A stretch of DNA of 64,000 bases, taken from NCBI RefSeq assembly GCF_009674775.1, contig NZ_WKKE01000023.1, positions 1-64,000 of the forward strand, given 5' to 3'. The translations under genes and the position numbers were made by a program. This DNA is from Flavobacterium sp. LC2016-23. Its GTDB lineage: Bacteria > Bacteroidota > Bacteroidia > Flavobacteriales > Flavobacteriaceae. The notes under the pieces are model-generated. The model was not told where the DNA came from. It saw nothing but the letters and a program-made list of their open reading frames with translations, and did not search any database. Positions 20,901-28,082 of this stretch are shown piece after piece (positions within the stretch are counted from its first letter, which is position 1; each line of letters opens with the position of its first letter).

Positions 20901-23900
20901 CACCTGAAGTAATCGCCATAAAAATTTCGGCAATCGAAGCATCAAAGGATGGGGAAGCAAATTGCAACACCTTATCTTCTAAAGATGGTTTGAATATAAT
21001 ATGCTCATTCTTAACCATATTGACACAGTTTTCATGAGATACCAAAACTCCTTTTGGTTTTCCGGTAGAACCTGAGGTGTAAATTACATACGCCAAATCA
21101 GCTGCTGTATAATCTGGTATCAGGTTTTGTTCGCGTTTCTCCAGAACTTCGTAAATTTCATCTATACTAAAAGCATTAGCGATAAAATCTGAGGAACGGT
21201 TTATCATACTGCTTTCGGTAATCAATAATGAAATTTCAGCATCCGAAACGATATATTTTATGCGTTCTGCCGGGCTGGAGTAATCTATCGGGATATAAAC
21301 TGCACCCACTTTCAGAATAGAAAGCATTCCGATGATTAACCATTCATTTCTATTCACCATTAAACCCACATGCATACCCTTAGTTACATCAAAATGCTCC
21401 TGTAAAGATTTTGCAAGTGTGTTAACAGTAGTATTCAGTTCTTGGTAAGTCCAGGATTTTGTTGCCGTCTGAAGTGCTGTTGCATGAGGGGTTTTATCAA
21501 CTTGTTGTTCAAATAACTGAACTAAAGTTAATGTTTCATCATAGTCAAAAGATTCAGGGTTAAAATCAAATAATACTTGCTGGCGTTCTTTGGCCGTAAT
21601 ATAATTCAGCTCTTTGAGTTTCTGAGCTGGTTTTTCCACCACTGCCCGAATCAGCTCTTCAAAATGCACACAGAATCTTTGTATTCTTTCTTCGAGGAAA
21701 AGATCGGTATTGTATTCTATATTTAAGTTAATTTCGCTTTCGTTTTCCACAAAAAATAACCTGATATCGACTTTACTCTTTTCATTGATCAGCAAATGGT
21801 CTTCAATAAGAATGCCTTCCATATCCGGCAGCTTATGGTTGTTTTCCATGTTTTGAATTAAAACTGCGATATCAAATAAAGGAGATCGGCTTAAATCCCT
21901 GTTAAAGCCTAAATCTTCAACTAATAAATCGAACGGATAGATCTGATGGTCAAATGCTTCAATGACACCATTTTTTACCTTCTTTAGAAAGTCCGTAAAA
22001 GTTTCTTCCGTGTTCAGCAGTGTTCTCAAAGGCAGTGCATTGATGTAAAAACCAATCTGATTCTCTAAATCGGAATGATCCCTTCCTGCCGCCGCTGTTC
22101 CGATGATGATGTCTTTTTCACCGGTGTATTTATAAACCAGGATTTTTGTAATGGCCATAAGTCCGGCAAACAGAGTTGCTTTTTCACCGGCTAACAACGA
22201 TCTGAATCCTGCAACCAATTCTGGTTCAAAAGAATATTTTAACTGGGTGCTGTTGAATGTTTTCAGGGAAGGTCTTGGCGCATCTGTCGGCAAATCTACT
22301 ACAGGAATATCACCTTCAAATTTATCCAGCCAGTAACTTCTGTGTATATTAAGCGTACCGCCCGCCAATTCCTGTAATTGCCAGGCAGCATAATCTTTAT
22401 ACTGAATTGAAAGGAATGGCAAGTCAATTTCTGTTTTTTGTTCTAAAGCATTGTATACCGTCAAAAACTCTGTAATTAAGTTTTTGATGGACCATTCATC
22501 TGTAATAATATGGTGCATGCTCAGCAGAAACAAATATCTTTCGTTTTCCACTTTACTGATCTGTACTCTTAGCAATGGGTCATCTGCCAGATTGAAAGAA
22601 GTAAAAGCTGCTTTTTCGGATAAAATTTTGGCTGTTTGTACTGCATTTTCGTCATTGGACAAATCATGATAGTCAATATTGAAATTAACAGTATCTAATT
22701 CATTAACAAACTGATACGGAATTCCGTCTATTTCCCTGAAATTGGTTCTCAGAATTTCATGACGTTCGATAAGACGCTTAAATGCTTCCGTTACATTCCC
22801 GATATTCAGACTTCCATTCAGCCAGTAACTCATAGGTATGTTGTAAGCCGCTGAACCTAAAGATTCAAATTGTTCCAATATCCATAATCTGCGTTGTGCA
22901 TGTGATAATTTATAGTGATCCGCTGCTTTTACAGGAGTAATGTTTGTGTATTGACTTACTGTTAACTGATCTACATACGCTGCCAAATCAACCAGTTTCG
23001 GATATTCGAAAACATCTTTTAATCGGATCTGAACGTTTAATTTTTTATGCAGGTTGAGTATTAACTGAATCGCTTTTAAGGAATGTCCGCCAATTTCAAA
23101 GAAATCATCCGTCGTACTTATGTCATTCACAACCAGTATCGATTGCCATAATTCGGCCAGTACGTGTTCTGTATCGGTTTGTGGAGCTGTAAGTATTCTT
23201 TCCTGTAATTCAATAGCTCTTTCCGCTAGTTTTTTTCTGCTGATTTTTCCATTATGTGTTAATGGAAAATCTTCTAATTGCAGGATATGCCCCGGTACCA
23301 TATAAGCCGGCAGCTTGCTGCGAAGCAGAGTTTTTAAAGTAGTAACATCAACAGTATCTTTTCCGGTAACATAGGCTAACAGGTCATTTCCTTTGACGAT
23401 TACCACCGCCTGGTTTACTTTTGGATCGGTTTCTAAGAGTGATTCTATTTCACCGAGTTCGATACGATAACCTCTCAGTTTTACCTGACCGTCTCCTCTT
23501 CCGATATACAGTAATCTTCCATTAAAATCCCATTGGCATAAATCACCGGTATCGTAAATAACTTCGTTGCTTTTAAAAGGGCTTTTAATAAACTTTTTTG
23601 TTGTCAGTTCAGCATCAGTATATCCTTTTGCAACTCCTGCCCCGCCAATGAACAATTTGCCTGTTACCCCGTGTGGCACCGGTTGTCCAAGATCATCAAG
23701 TATATAAAGTGTTGTATTGTATATGGGTTTCCCTATTGAATTTAAATCTGCTTCACTTTGAATGTGTTGTGAGGTTGACCATATTGTTGTTTCCGTCGGA
23801 CCAAACATATTGTAAAGTTCGCCCGGCATTTCTAACAAACGTTTTCCTAACGAAAGGGGTAAAAACTCCCCTCCGGATATTTTTTTCAGCGAAGTTGCGG

Positions 23901-26900
23901 CTTTCCAGCCTGTTTCTAAAAGTAAGTTCCAGACACTTGGAGTAGCCTGTACAATAGTGGCTCCGCTTTCATCAATCAGTGTGGATAACAATCCCGGATC
24001 GGTGATTACTGTGACTGGAGCAATCGTAACTGACCCACCCACACCTAATGTGGTGAAAAATTCCAGTACCGAAATATCAAATGTAAAAGTAGTGATCGCC
24101 AGTAATTGATCCTTCCTGGAAACATCAAGGATATCTACTACCGATTTCAATAAATTTATCACAGCATTATGCTGAATCATCACCCCTTTTGGCCTTCCTG
24201 TAGAACCGGAAGTGTAGATTACATAAGCCAGATCTTCTCCGCTTAGCGCTACATTCAATCGTGTTTTTGGATGGTTTTCTAAGGTTTCTTTCAGCTCCTT
24301 ACTATTTACGCTTGGTACTGCATATTCTGTCAATACTCTGTCGGCAAGCAATAAGCATACATTTCCATCGCTTATCATATAGTCCACACGATCGGATGGA
24401 TAGGCCGGATCTATTGGCAAATAAGCTCCTCCGGCTTTTAATACACCCAAAATACTGATCAGCATATACTCGCTTCGATCTTGTATAATACCCACGATAC
24501 TTCCCTTAACAATAGCATGCTGAGTTTGTAAATAATGAGCTAAGGCATTGGAGCGTTCCTCCAGATCCTGATAACTCAGTGTATGCTCTTCGTACTTTAA
24601 AGCTAAGCCTCCTTTTTGTTTATCGGCCTGCGTTTCAAAAAGTGAAACAAGGGTACTCGCTGAAAACTGGGAAACTATTTCTCCCTGGTACTTTTCCAGT
24701 ACTATTTTTTGTTCGTCTGCTTCAATTAATGGTAAGTGATCTAACGAAAGGGTGCTGTCGGTAATGATACTCTCCATTAGTTTTCCCAAATGAATGCCTA
24801 ATCGCTTAATGCGTTCCGCACTATAAATATCCGTATTGTATTCAATGTGAAGACTAATGTGTCCTGAAGTGTTTTCCCTAAACCAAAAAGTAAGATCATA
24901 TAAACTTGTTTCTACAGCTACACGTACATACGAAACATCCAGGCCTTCCATTTCTATCGCGTCTTCCAATAGTGCCTCATCACTCTCCAGGATAACGGCA
25001 ACATCGTATAACGGAAAGCGGCTTAAATCTCTCGACAGCTGCAGTTCATCTACTAATAAATCAAAGGGATAGGATTGATTTTCATAGCCTTCCAGACACG
25101 TTTTTTTGACTGATTGTAATAGTTTTGTAAAACTGTCAGTTCCCTGAAACCTGGTTCGTAGGGCGAGATTGTTGATATAAAACCCAATCTGATTCTCTAA
25201 ATCGGAGTGTTCTCTTCCGGCAACCGGTGTTCCAATGATAATGTCTTCCTGTCCGCTGTATCGGTACAACAGTACTTTGATCAGTGAGACAAAACCCATG
25301 AATGCTGTGCTGTCCTGTTCTTTTACATAATGCTTAAAAGCATGGCTCGTCTGTTCTGAAAAACTAACATACGACTGTGCCCCGTTGTAGGTTTGCACCG
25401 ACGGACGCACATGATCTGATGGAAGGTCCAGTACAGGCAATTCTCCTGCAAGCTGTGCCAGCCAGTAGCTTCGGGAAGCTGCCAGCGCTCCTTTTGAGAG
25501 TTCTTCTAACTGCCAGGCTGCATAATCTTTGTACTGAATGGGTAATGATGACAAAGATTTTTCTTCTCCTTTGACAATCGAATTGTAATAACTTACTAAA
25601 TCGCGCACTAATACCTGCATCGACCACGCATCTGAAATAATATGATGAATAGAAAATAACAAACGATAGTGCTCGTTTCCTAAATCCAGTAAGACCGCTT
25701 TAAACAGAGGTCCCTTTGATAAATCAAAAGATGAAGCGGCAAGTGCAGCCAAAACTTCTTCGATAGCATTTTCTTTGTTTTTGCTGTTGGAGATATCCTT
25801 TACAGGAATCTCAAAATGGATGTTTTCTACAGCTTGTATCAACTGACGCGGCTCTCCGTCTTTTATCATAAAGATGGTTCGCAGGCTTTCGTGGCGTTGG
25901 ATTAATTTTGCAAAGGATTCCGTTAAAGCACCAAGGTTTAATGTACCCTCAATATCATAACTTATCGGACGGCTGTAAGCTGTAAAATCTTCCTGCAGCT
26001 GATCTAAAACCCACAAACGACGCTGCGCATGCGATAATGCATAATCCTCCTGTTCCGCCACCTGTTTTAGCGAACTGTATACTGTTTCTCCTTTTGATGC
26101 TACTATTAATGCGGCCTGTGCTTTTAATGCTGACTGATTGAAAATTTCTCCAATGCTCAGCTGCACTTCATGTTGTTTGTATACTCTTGAAATCAGCTGA
26201 ATTGCTTTCAGGGATGATCCTCCTAAATCAAAAAACGAATCATTTCTTCCGATACTATTTTGCGGAACACCCAAAAGTTCTGCCCAGATTCCGCTTAGGG
26301 AAGTTTCAATCGCACCGCTTGGCATTTCATAATTACTGCCACGTAATAATTCTGATGGTTTTGGCAAGGTACGTTTGTCTACTTTGCCGTTTAAGGTCAA
26401 TGGAAACTCTTCCAGATAAATAAAATAATCCGGAATACTGCTGCGGTCTAATTGTGCAGATAAAAGCAAACGTAATTCCCCTGAACTGTATGCTGTTCCG
26501 CTGTAATAACACAGTAAAGAATCTGCCGTCGCATCTGTATGCAACAGGAGTTCTACCTGAGCGACTCCTTCGAGGTTTAATAAAGAATTGCGAATACCTT
26601 CCAGTTCTACACGTACACCGTGAAGTTTGATCTGATCGTCAATTCTTCCCAGGATCTCTAAATTCCCATCACTGTTATAACGGCCTAAATCGCCTGTTCT
26701 GCAAACCAGATCTTCACGATCGGTAACCAGTGGATTCTGTACAAATAAGGCTGCCGTAAGCTCTTTATCCAAATAGCCCTTGCTGACAAAACGGCTTTTG
26801 ATATATACTTCGCCTATTTCTTCGTCGTTACAAATTTCGTCTTTGTTAATGACTGCAATCAGGGTATTGCTAATCGCTTTACCGACAGGTAAAACGGTAC

Positions 26901-27984
26901 CGGGATCTAAATGTCCCTCGGGAATATGGTAACAGCTTTTCAGAACTGTCGTCTCTGTAAGTCCGTACAAATTACTCATACGGGCTGTATGTCCGGAAAG
27001 GGAACGCCATAAGGCAACATCACGTCCGTATAATTTTTCTCCAGCCAGAACAACTTCTTTGATGTCTTTTAACGAAAGATTCTGCTCTGTTAGGCTGTTA
27101 GTCAATAATCGGAATAAAGAAGGAACCGTTTGTAAAATCGTTACTTTTTCTGCTGAAAGCCATTGGCCTAACAATACCATATTTTCACGCGTTTTCGCAG
27201 CCGGAATACACAAACAGCTTCCTGAAATCAGACTCGTTAAAATGTCTTTTAAACTGGCATCAAAAGTGACTGACGCAATCTGGCTGACAAGGCTTTCGGT
27301 GTTAAATCCGAAGGTGTTTTTGTGCCAGTTGATGTAGTGTGCAATACTTTCCTGATTACCGACAATCGCTTTCGATTTTCCGGTGGTACCCGAGCTGTAG
27401 AAAATATAACTGCTGTTATCAATTGGATACTCAACGTCAACATTTTCTTCACTGTAAATATGTAGATTATCATCCGTTACCACATATTTTCCTTCAGCAC
27501 TTGCTTTATATACATCTAAAATATTTTGCTCCACTGCAATCAAATCAGAATTACCAAGTCCTAAATCCCCCAAAAGAGAAGAACCGGATGCCTTAAATAC
27601 TAAAACATGGGTAAATGCATGATCAATAGCGTGACTCCTGAATACGGACCACGAAGCATCATCCGTGATTAAAACTTTCATACCTGTTTCTGAAACCGCC
27701 TGTTGCAGACGTGACTGTGAGAAACTATTTGATAGCGGCACATAGGTAATTCCGGTCTTCAGACAAGACAGTAAACTTCCGATTAGTTCTTTTCCACTTG
27801 GCAATAATACCCCAACGGAATCATCAGAAGACAGGCCTGTAGCCAGTAACAAACCGCTTAACTGGTTCGCAAATGAATTTAACGAGGCGTAAGTGGTACT
27901 GCCATTAGCTTCCGCTAATGCCGTATGGTCAGGATAAGAGGATACAATATCCTCAAATGTTTTGTATAAGAATTTGTCTTTCAC
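11986..27984 (-). CDS. Giant nonribosomal peptide synthetase, A-T-(C-A-T)x4-C
   Basis: This 5332-residue megasynthetase reads A1-T1-C2-A2-T2-C3-A3-T3-C4-A4-T4-C5-A5-T5-C6. A-domain ATP loops lie near residues 195, 1254, 2300, 3347 and 4415. Carrier serines lie near 587, 1635, 2680, 3730 and 4810 (GGSS in T1 and T5, GGHS in T2 to T4). Condensation motifs lie near 776, 1824, 2870, 3918 and 5000, reading HHIISDAWS, HHIITDEWS, HHIIFDERS, HHIISDEWS and HHIISDEWS. No epimerisation, methylation or thioesterase domain is visible. Aligned to GrsA by eye, the A2 pocket reads DILQIGMIWK, close to the glycine code. A1 and A5 both read about DAKQVALVLK, which I cannot assign. A3 (DAALIACVWK) and A4 (DGFILVGVCK) look hydrophobic or aromatic. 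The protein starts with A and ends with C, so separate upstream (C-ending) and downstream (A-starting) proteins are needed. Confidence 0.96.
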   Translation of the reverse strand: MKDKFLYKTFEDIVSSYPDHTALAEANGSTTYASLNSFANQLSGLLLATGLSSDDSVGVLLPSGKELIGSLLSCLKTGITYVPLSNSFSQSRLQQAVSETGMKVLITDDASWSVFRSHAIDHAFTHVLVFKASGSSLLGDLGLGNSDLIAVEQNILDVYKASAEGKYVVTDDNLHIYSEENVDVEYPIDNSSYIFYSSGTTGKSKAIVGNQESIAHYINWHKNTFGFNTESLVSQIASVTFDASLKDILTSLISGSCLCIPAAKTRENMVLLGQWLSAEKVTILQTVPSLFRLLTNSLTEQNLSLKDIKEVVLAGEKLYGRDVALWRSLSGHTARMSNLYGLTETTVLKSCYHIPEGHLDPGTVLPVGKAISNTLIAVINKDEICNDEEIGEVYIKSRFVSKGYLDKELTAALFVQNPLVTDREDLVCRTGDLGRYNSDGNLEILGRIDDQIKLHGVRVELEGIRNSLLNLEGVAQVELLLHTDATADSLLCYYSGTAYSSGELRLLLSAQLDRSSIPDYFIYLEEFPLTLNGKVDKRTLPKPSELLRGSNYEMPSGAIETSLSGIWAELLGVPQNSIGRNDSFFDLGGSSLKAIQLISRVYKQHEVQLSIGEIFNQSALKAQAALIVASKGETVYSSLKQVAEQEDYALSHAQRRLWVLDQLQEDFTAYSRPISYDIEGTLNLGALTESFAKLIQRHESLRTIFMIKDGEPRQLIQAVENIHFEIPVKDISNSKNKENAIEEVLAALAASSFDLSKGPLFKAVLLDLGNEHYRLLFSIHHIISDAWSMQVLVRDLVSYYNSIVKGEEKSLSSLPIQYKDYAAWQLEELSKGALAASRSYWLAQLAGELPVLDLPSDHVRPSVQTYNGAQSYVSFSEQTSHAFKHYVKEQDSTAFMGFVSLIKVLLYRYSGQEDIIIGTPVAGREHSDLENQIGFYINNLALRTRFQGTDSFTKLLQSVKKTCLEGYENQSYPFDLLVDELQLSRDLSRFPLYDVAVILESDEALLEDAIEMEGLDVSYVRVAVETSLYDLTFWFRENTSGHISLHIEYNTDIYSAERIKRLGIHLGKLMESIITDSTLSLDHLPLIEADEQKIVLEKYQGEIVSQFSASTLVSLFETQADKQKGGLALKYEEHTLSYQDLEERSNALAHYLQTQHAIVKGSIVGIIQDRSEYMLISILGVLKAGGAYLPIDPAYPSDRVDYMISDGNVCLLLADRVLTEYAVPSVNSKELKETLENHPKTRLNVALSGEDLAYVIYTSGSTGRPKGVMIQHNAVINLLKSVVDILDVSRKDQLLAITTFTFDISVLEFFTTLGVGGSVTIAPVTVITDPGLLSTLIDESGATIVQATPSVWNLLLETGWKAATSLKKISGGEFLPLSLGKRLLEMPGELYNMFGPTETTIWSTSQHIQSEADLNSIGKPIYNTTLYILDDLGQPVPHGVTGKLFIGGAGVAKGYTDAELTTKKFIKSPFKSNEVIYDTGDLCQWDFNGRLLYIGRGDGQVKLRGYRIELGEIESLLETDPKVNQAVVIVKGNDLLAYVTGKDTVDVTTLKTLLRSKLPAYMVPGHILQLEDFPLTHNGKISRKKLAERAIELQERILTAPQTDTEHVLAELWQSILVVNDISTTDDFFEIGGHSLKAIQLILNLHKKLNVQIRLKDVFEYPKLVDLAAYVDQLTVSQYTNITPVKAADHYKLSHAQRRLWILEQFESLGSAAYNIPMSYWLNGSLNIGNVTEAFKRLIERHEILRTNFREIDGIPYQFVNELDTVNFNIDYHDLSNDENAVQTAKILSEKAAFTSFNLADDPLLRVQISKVENERYLFLLSMHHIITDEWSIKNLITEFLTVYNALEQKTEIDLPFLSIQYKDYAAWQLQELAGGTLNIHRSYWLDKFEGDIPVVDLPTDAPRPSLKTFNSTQLKYSFEPELVAGFRSLLAGEKATLFAGLMAITKILVYKYTGEKDIIIGTAAAGRDHSDLENQIGFYINALPLRTLLNTEETFTDFLKKVKNGVIEAFDHQIYPFDLLVEDLGFNRDLSRSPLFDIAVLIQNMENNHKLPDMEGILIEDHLLINEKSKVDIRLFFVENESEINLNIEYNTDLFLEERIQRFCVHFEELIRAVVEKPAQKLKELNYITAKERQQVLFDFNPESFDYDETLTLVQLFEQQVDKTPHATALQTATKSWTYQELNTTVNTLAKSLQEHFDVTKGMHVGLMVNRNEWLIIGMLSILKVGAVYIPIDYSSPAERIKYIVSDAEISLLITESSMINRSSDFIANAFSIDEIYEVLEKREQNLIPDYTAADLAYVIYTSGSTGKPKGVLVSHENCVNMVKNEHIIFKPSLEDKVLQFASPSFDASIAEIFMAITSGASLVLADNKTLKDIAALTAYLKAKEVSVVLLPPAYLASIPVKELSFLRLIITAGDVANKPLAIAYSRELTYLNCYGPTECAVWATVHQVEPSDLKYQRVPIGKPIGNLQVYILNEFLQPQPVGVPGEMYIGGVGVTQGYLNKKELTEKSFLENPFGKGKIYKTGDLASWYSDGNIDFLGRVDTQVKIRGYRIEPGEIESVLNNHSQIDNAVVITNGEGNDKLLIAYYEGPEALETSAVQEHLKNFLPDYMIPSHIIYLAHLPQNNSGKVDKKALPDYLETAVKEMVVPKDAIEAGLLEVWQNVLGIQEIQIQDNFFSVGGHSLRAIQLISQLFKKLEIKLELEDIFIHPVFRDQISLLKKSAKTSYQKIEKVPEQPLYKLSYAQLRLWLLEQFEDETEAVNSIPVTYWLQGDLNNDALNKAFRFVIERHESLRTAFVTKEGEVYQKILTSEEYSFEVTEEDAVNAANPKEYAQEKALELSLIPFNLEKAPLVKAHLIKVAADEYLFFLSVHHIIFDERSVHVFVKEVLEGYKAFLENTTPVWPALPIQYKDYAAWQEKELQTEQLSVHRAYWLGQFEEEIEVLDLPTDFPRPPVQTFHGDQVHLSLSPEISTAFRACLEAQETTLYMGLVTLVKLLLHRYTGQNDIIIGSPSAGREHPDLRDQIGFFINTLVLRTKFNENETFNSLSKKVKDNVLNAFKHQVYPFDLLVNELQVERDMSRSPLFDVVVVLENLINKNEIPEFEGLTVTENQLDVPISKADLRFYFIENESNISLTLEYNTDIYSKHRMENVLGHITALIHSVIEGPSAAISSLNYLTAREQNWLLNELNQKVINYDKNQTLVDIFEQQAAATPDAIALEFENKTFTYQQLNEQANQLAHHLREGYKVTRGETVALMTERNEWLIIGFLGILKSGGVYLPIDSGNSTERNNFMLSDANAKVLITESVNLFNAGDFQGSLFAIDIEFDLLETATENPVKVNDALDLSYIYYTSGSTGQPKGVMLQHCNGVHMVYNQREEFNVTADDCVIQFSSLIFDGSVFEFFLALANGARLLIAKNNIIKDAVELVKYMAVKEVTIAILPAAYFSLVAVEDLKFLRKLLSVGDAINKDQAIKCSAVTDTYNGYGPTECAVCTSLYQIQPEDSQRARLPIGEAIGNVQVHILDQLLHLVGEGIHGEICISGEAAIAKGYLNREELSNEKFIKNPFGAGMMYRTGDKGVRLPDGNIDFLGRMDNQVKIRGYRIELNEIEKVIQSHPLILETLVTTYTTEDDIALVAYYTALEEINPAVVKDFMKTFLPGYMIPPYLIPLADFPLNASGKIDKRKLPEPEITLDTTYVAPRNAVEESLAKIWGEILNKENIGIEDNFFEAGGHSLRAIQLITKIYKEHQVQLNIGDIFSRPTLAEQALLISNSDTTNYISIPKIDEEDTYPLSATQLRTWLQVEQSKNAVTHNVLTSYMLTGAFHKDAFEFAFQQVIARHESLRTVFELVNGSPRQRIIDAADLTIGIHYFDISKDNEAAKQAKKEALSAKVFHLDTAPLFNIDILKQEENKHELLFAMHHIISDEWSMQVMVRDLVVFYNTALKGIISDLEPLPIQYKDYTAWQLAELSGDKLLEHKQYWMQQFQGDIPVLELASDRQRPEVMNHQGAQHYFRLDETLSSKLKELAKTQGATLFMGVTSLVKALFYKYTGNQDIIIGTPVAGRQHPDLEDQIGLYLNTLALRSRFSGEEGFNALLNEVKKVSLDGFSHQVYPLDMLIEDLGVYPPKNRGALFDVVVILQNVQLDLLEGIEMEGLEVSAQGEDLKISKGDLRFQFMDQGTFLEGSIEYSTELYDEARISRMVTHMKNLLTIIVETPEQPLKEIQYLENTESENLDWFEKTIQKEQPQYVHKVFEAIVAAYPEKEALALEGGSYTYQQVNGFSNQIARLLGDLELQPENAVGVLLPSGKELITTLMACFKTGATYVPMAAEFSKSRTAQVFSDTKMTTLIAAEKAYNALKESIDLSQTRLEKIVLFSEEGILTVQERNASGEFVVSGYSLANYSEENVAVEYPIDNSSYIFYSSGTTGKSKAIVGNQESIAHYINWHKKTFGFNTESRVSQIASVTFDASLKDILTSLISGSCLCIPAAKTRENMVLLGQWLSAEKVTILQTVPSLFRLLTNSLAEQNLSLKDIKEVVLAGEKLYGRDVALWRSLSGHTARMSNLYGLTETTVLKSCYHIPNGELDPGTVLPVGQAIANSMIAVINDSGLSMWGEIGEVYIKSPYISKGYLDQELTAKLLVQNPLVTDREDLVCRTGDLGRYDSNGNLEILGRIDDQIKLHGVRVELDGIRSSLLNLEGVGQVELVLHTDATTDSLLCYYSGTEYGSGELRLLLSAQLDRSSIPDYFIYLEEFPLTLNGKVDKRALPKPSELLRGSNYEAPVGTIETSLSGIWAELLSIPQSSIGRNDSFFDLGGSSLKAIQLISRVYKNHEVQLSIGEIFNHSTLKAQASLLAASKGNTYSAIEKAAEQEDYALSHAQRRLWVQETQQQNGESTFNIFMRYQMDGKLQIEILQEAFDQIINRHESLRTIFVLKNGEPRQKIQSMEEQSFELEFADLQEIQEQQAIIDQEVQNLAYHAFDLQNGPLMKVKLLKLDAENHMLLFVKHHIISDEWSLQIFVKEVLSIYNALSENKEHNLTPLTVQYKDYVAWKENELSANGLVRLREFWMKELQGDIPVLYLPTDFPRPPIQTFNGSELHFEFPADAAAQFKQLLQEHQTTLFMGLLSVVKTILYHYSGQEDIIVGTPIAGREHPDLEGQIGYYLNTLALRSKFDPALKFVDFLSEIKKTAIAAFEHQEYPFDTLIEDLNLKKDLSRSPLFDVVMILQNVDLHKESDLEMKGITVNPIKESMNISKSDLRFQFADVGATIVGTIEYNTGLFKKERIEQLIAHMNSLIALVITDSNRSLTEFDFLTDTERQQEQLASDFFGSDISTDF
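13342..14787 (-). repeat. Module-5 copy of a duplicated A-core/T segment
   Basis: This segment covers the adenylation core through the carrier domain to the first residues of the next C domain (from YSEENV to RRLWV). It matches 26008-27456 with very few changes. In sampled 100-base stretches I count only a handful of mismatches, and about three residue changes in a 145-residue core. The flanking A-domain N-terminus and the C domain after RRLWV diverge sharply. Confidence 0.88.
26008..27456 (-). repeat. Module-1 copy of the duplicated A-core/T segment
   Basis: This is the partner of 13342-14787, about 12.67 kb apart and in direct orientation inside the same gene. It differs in length by one codon (KGETVYSS against KGNTYSA between T and C). 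The substrate-pocket residues are identical in the two copies. Confidence 0.88.
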
Positions 27985-28082
27985 AACGGGAAATGTTTAA
28001 GTAATTTCTAAAAAGAGACTTTATGAAAATTCAGAAGTATGGCAGGCTGTTTTATTTTGAAATAAACAGGTTGAAACAACTA

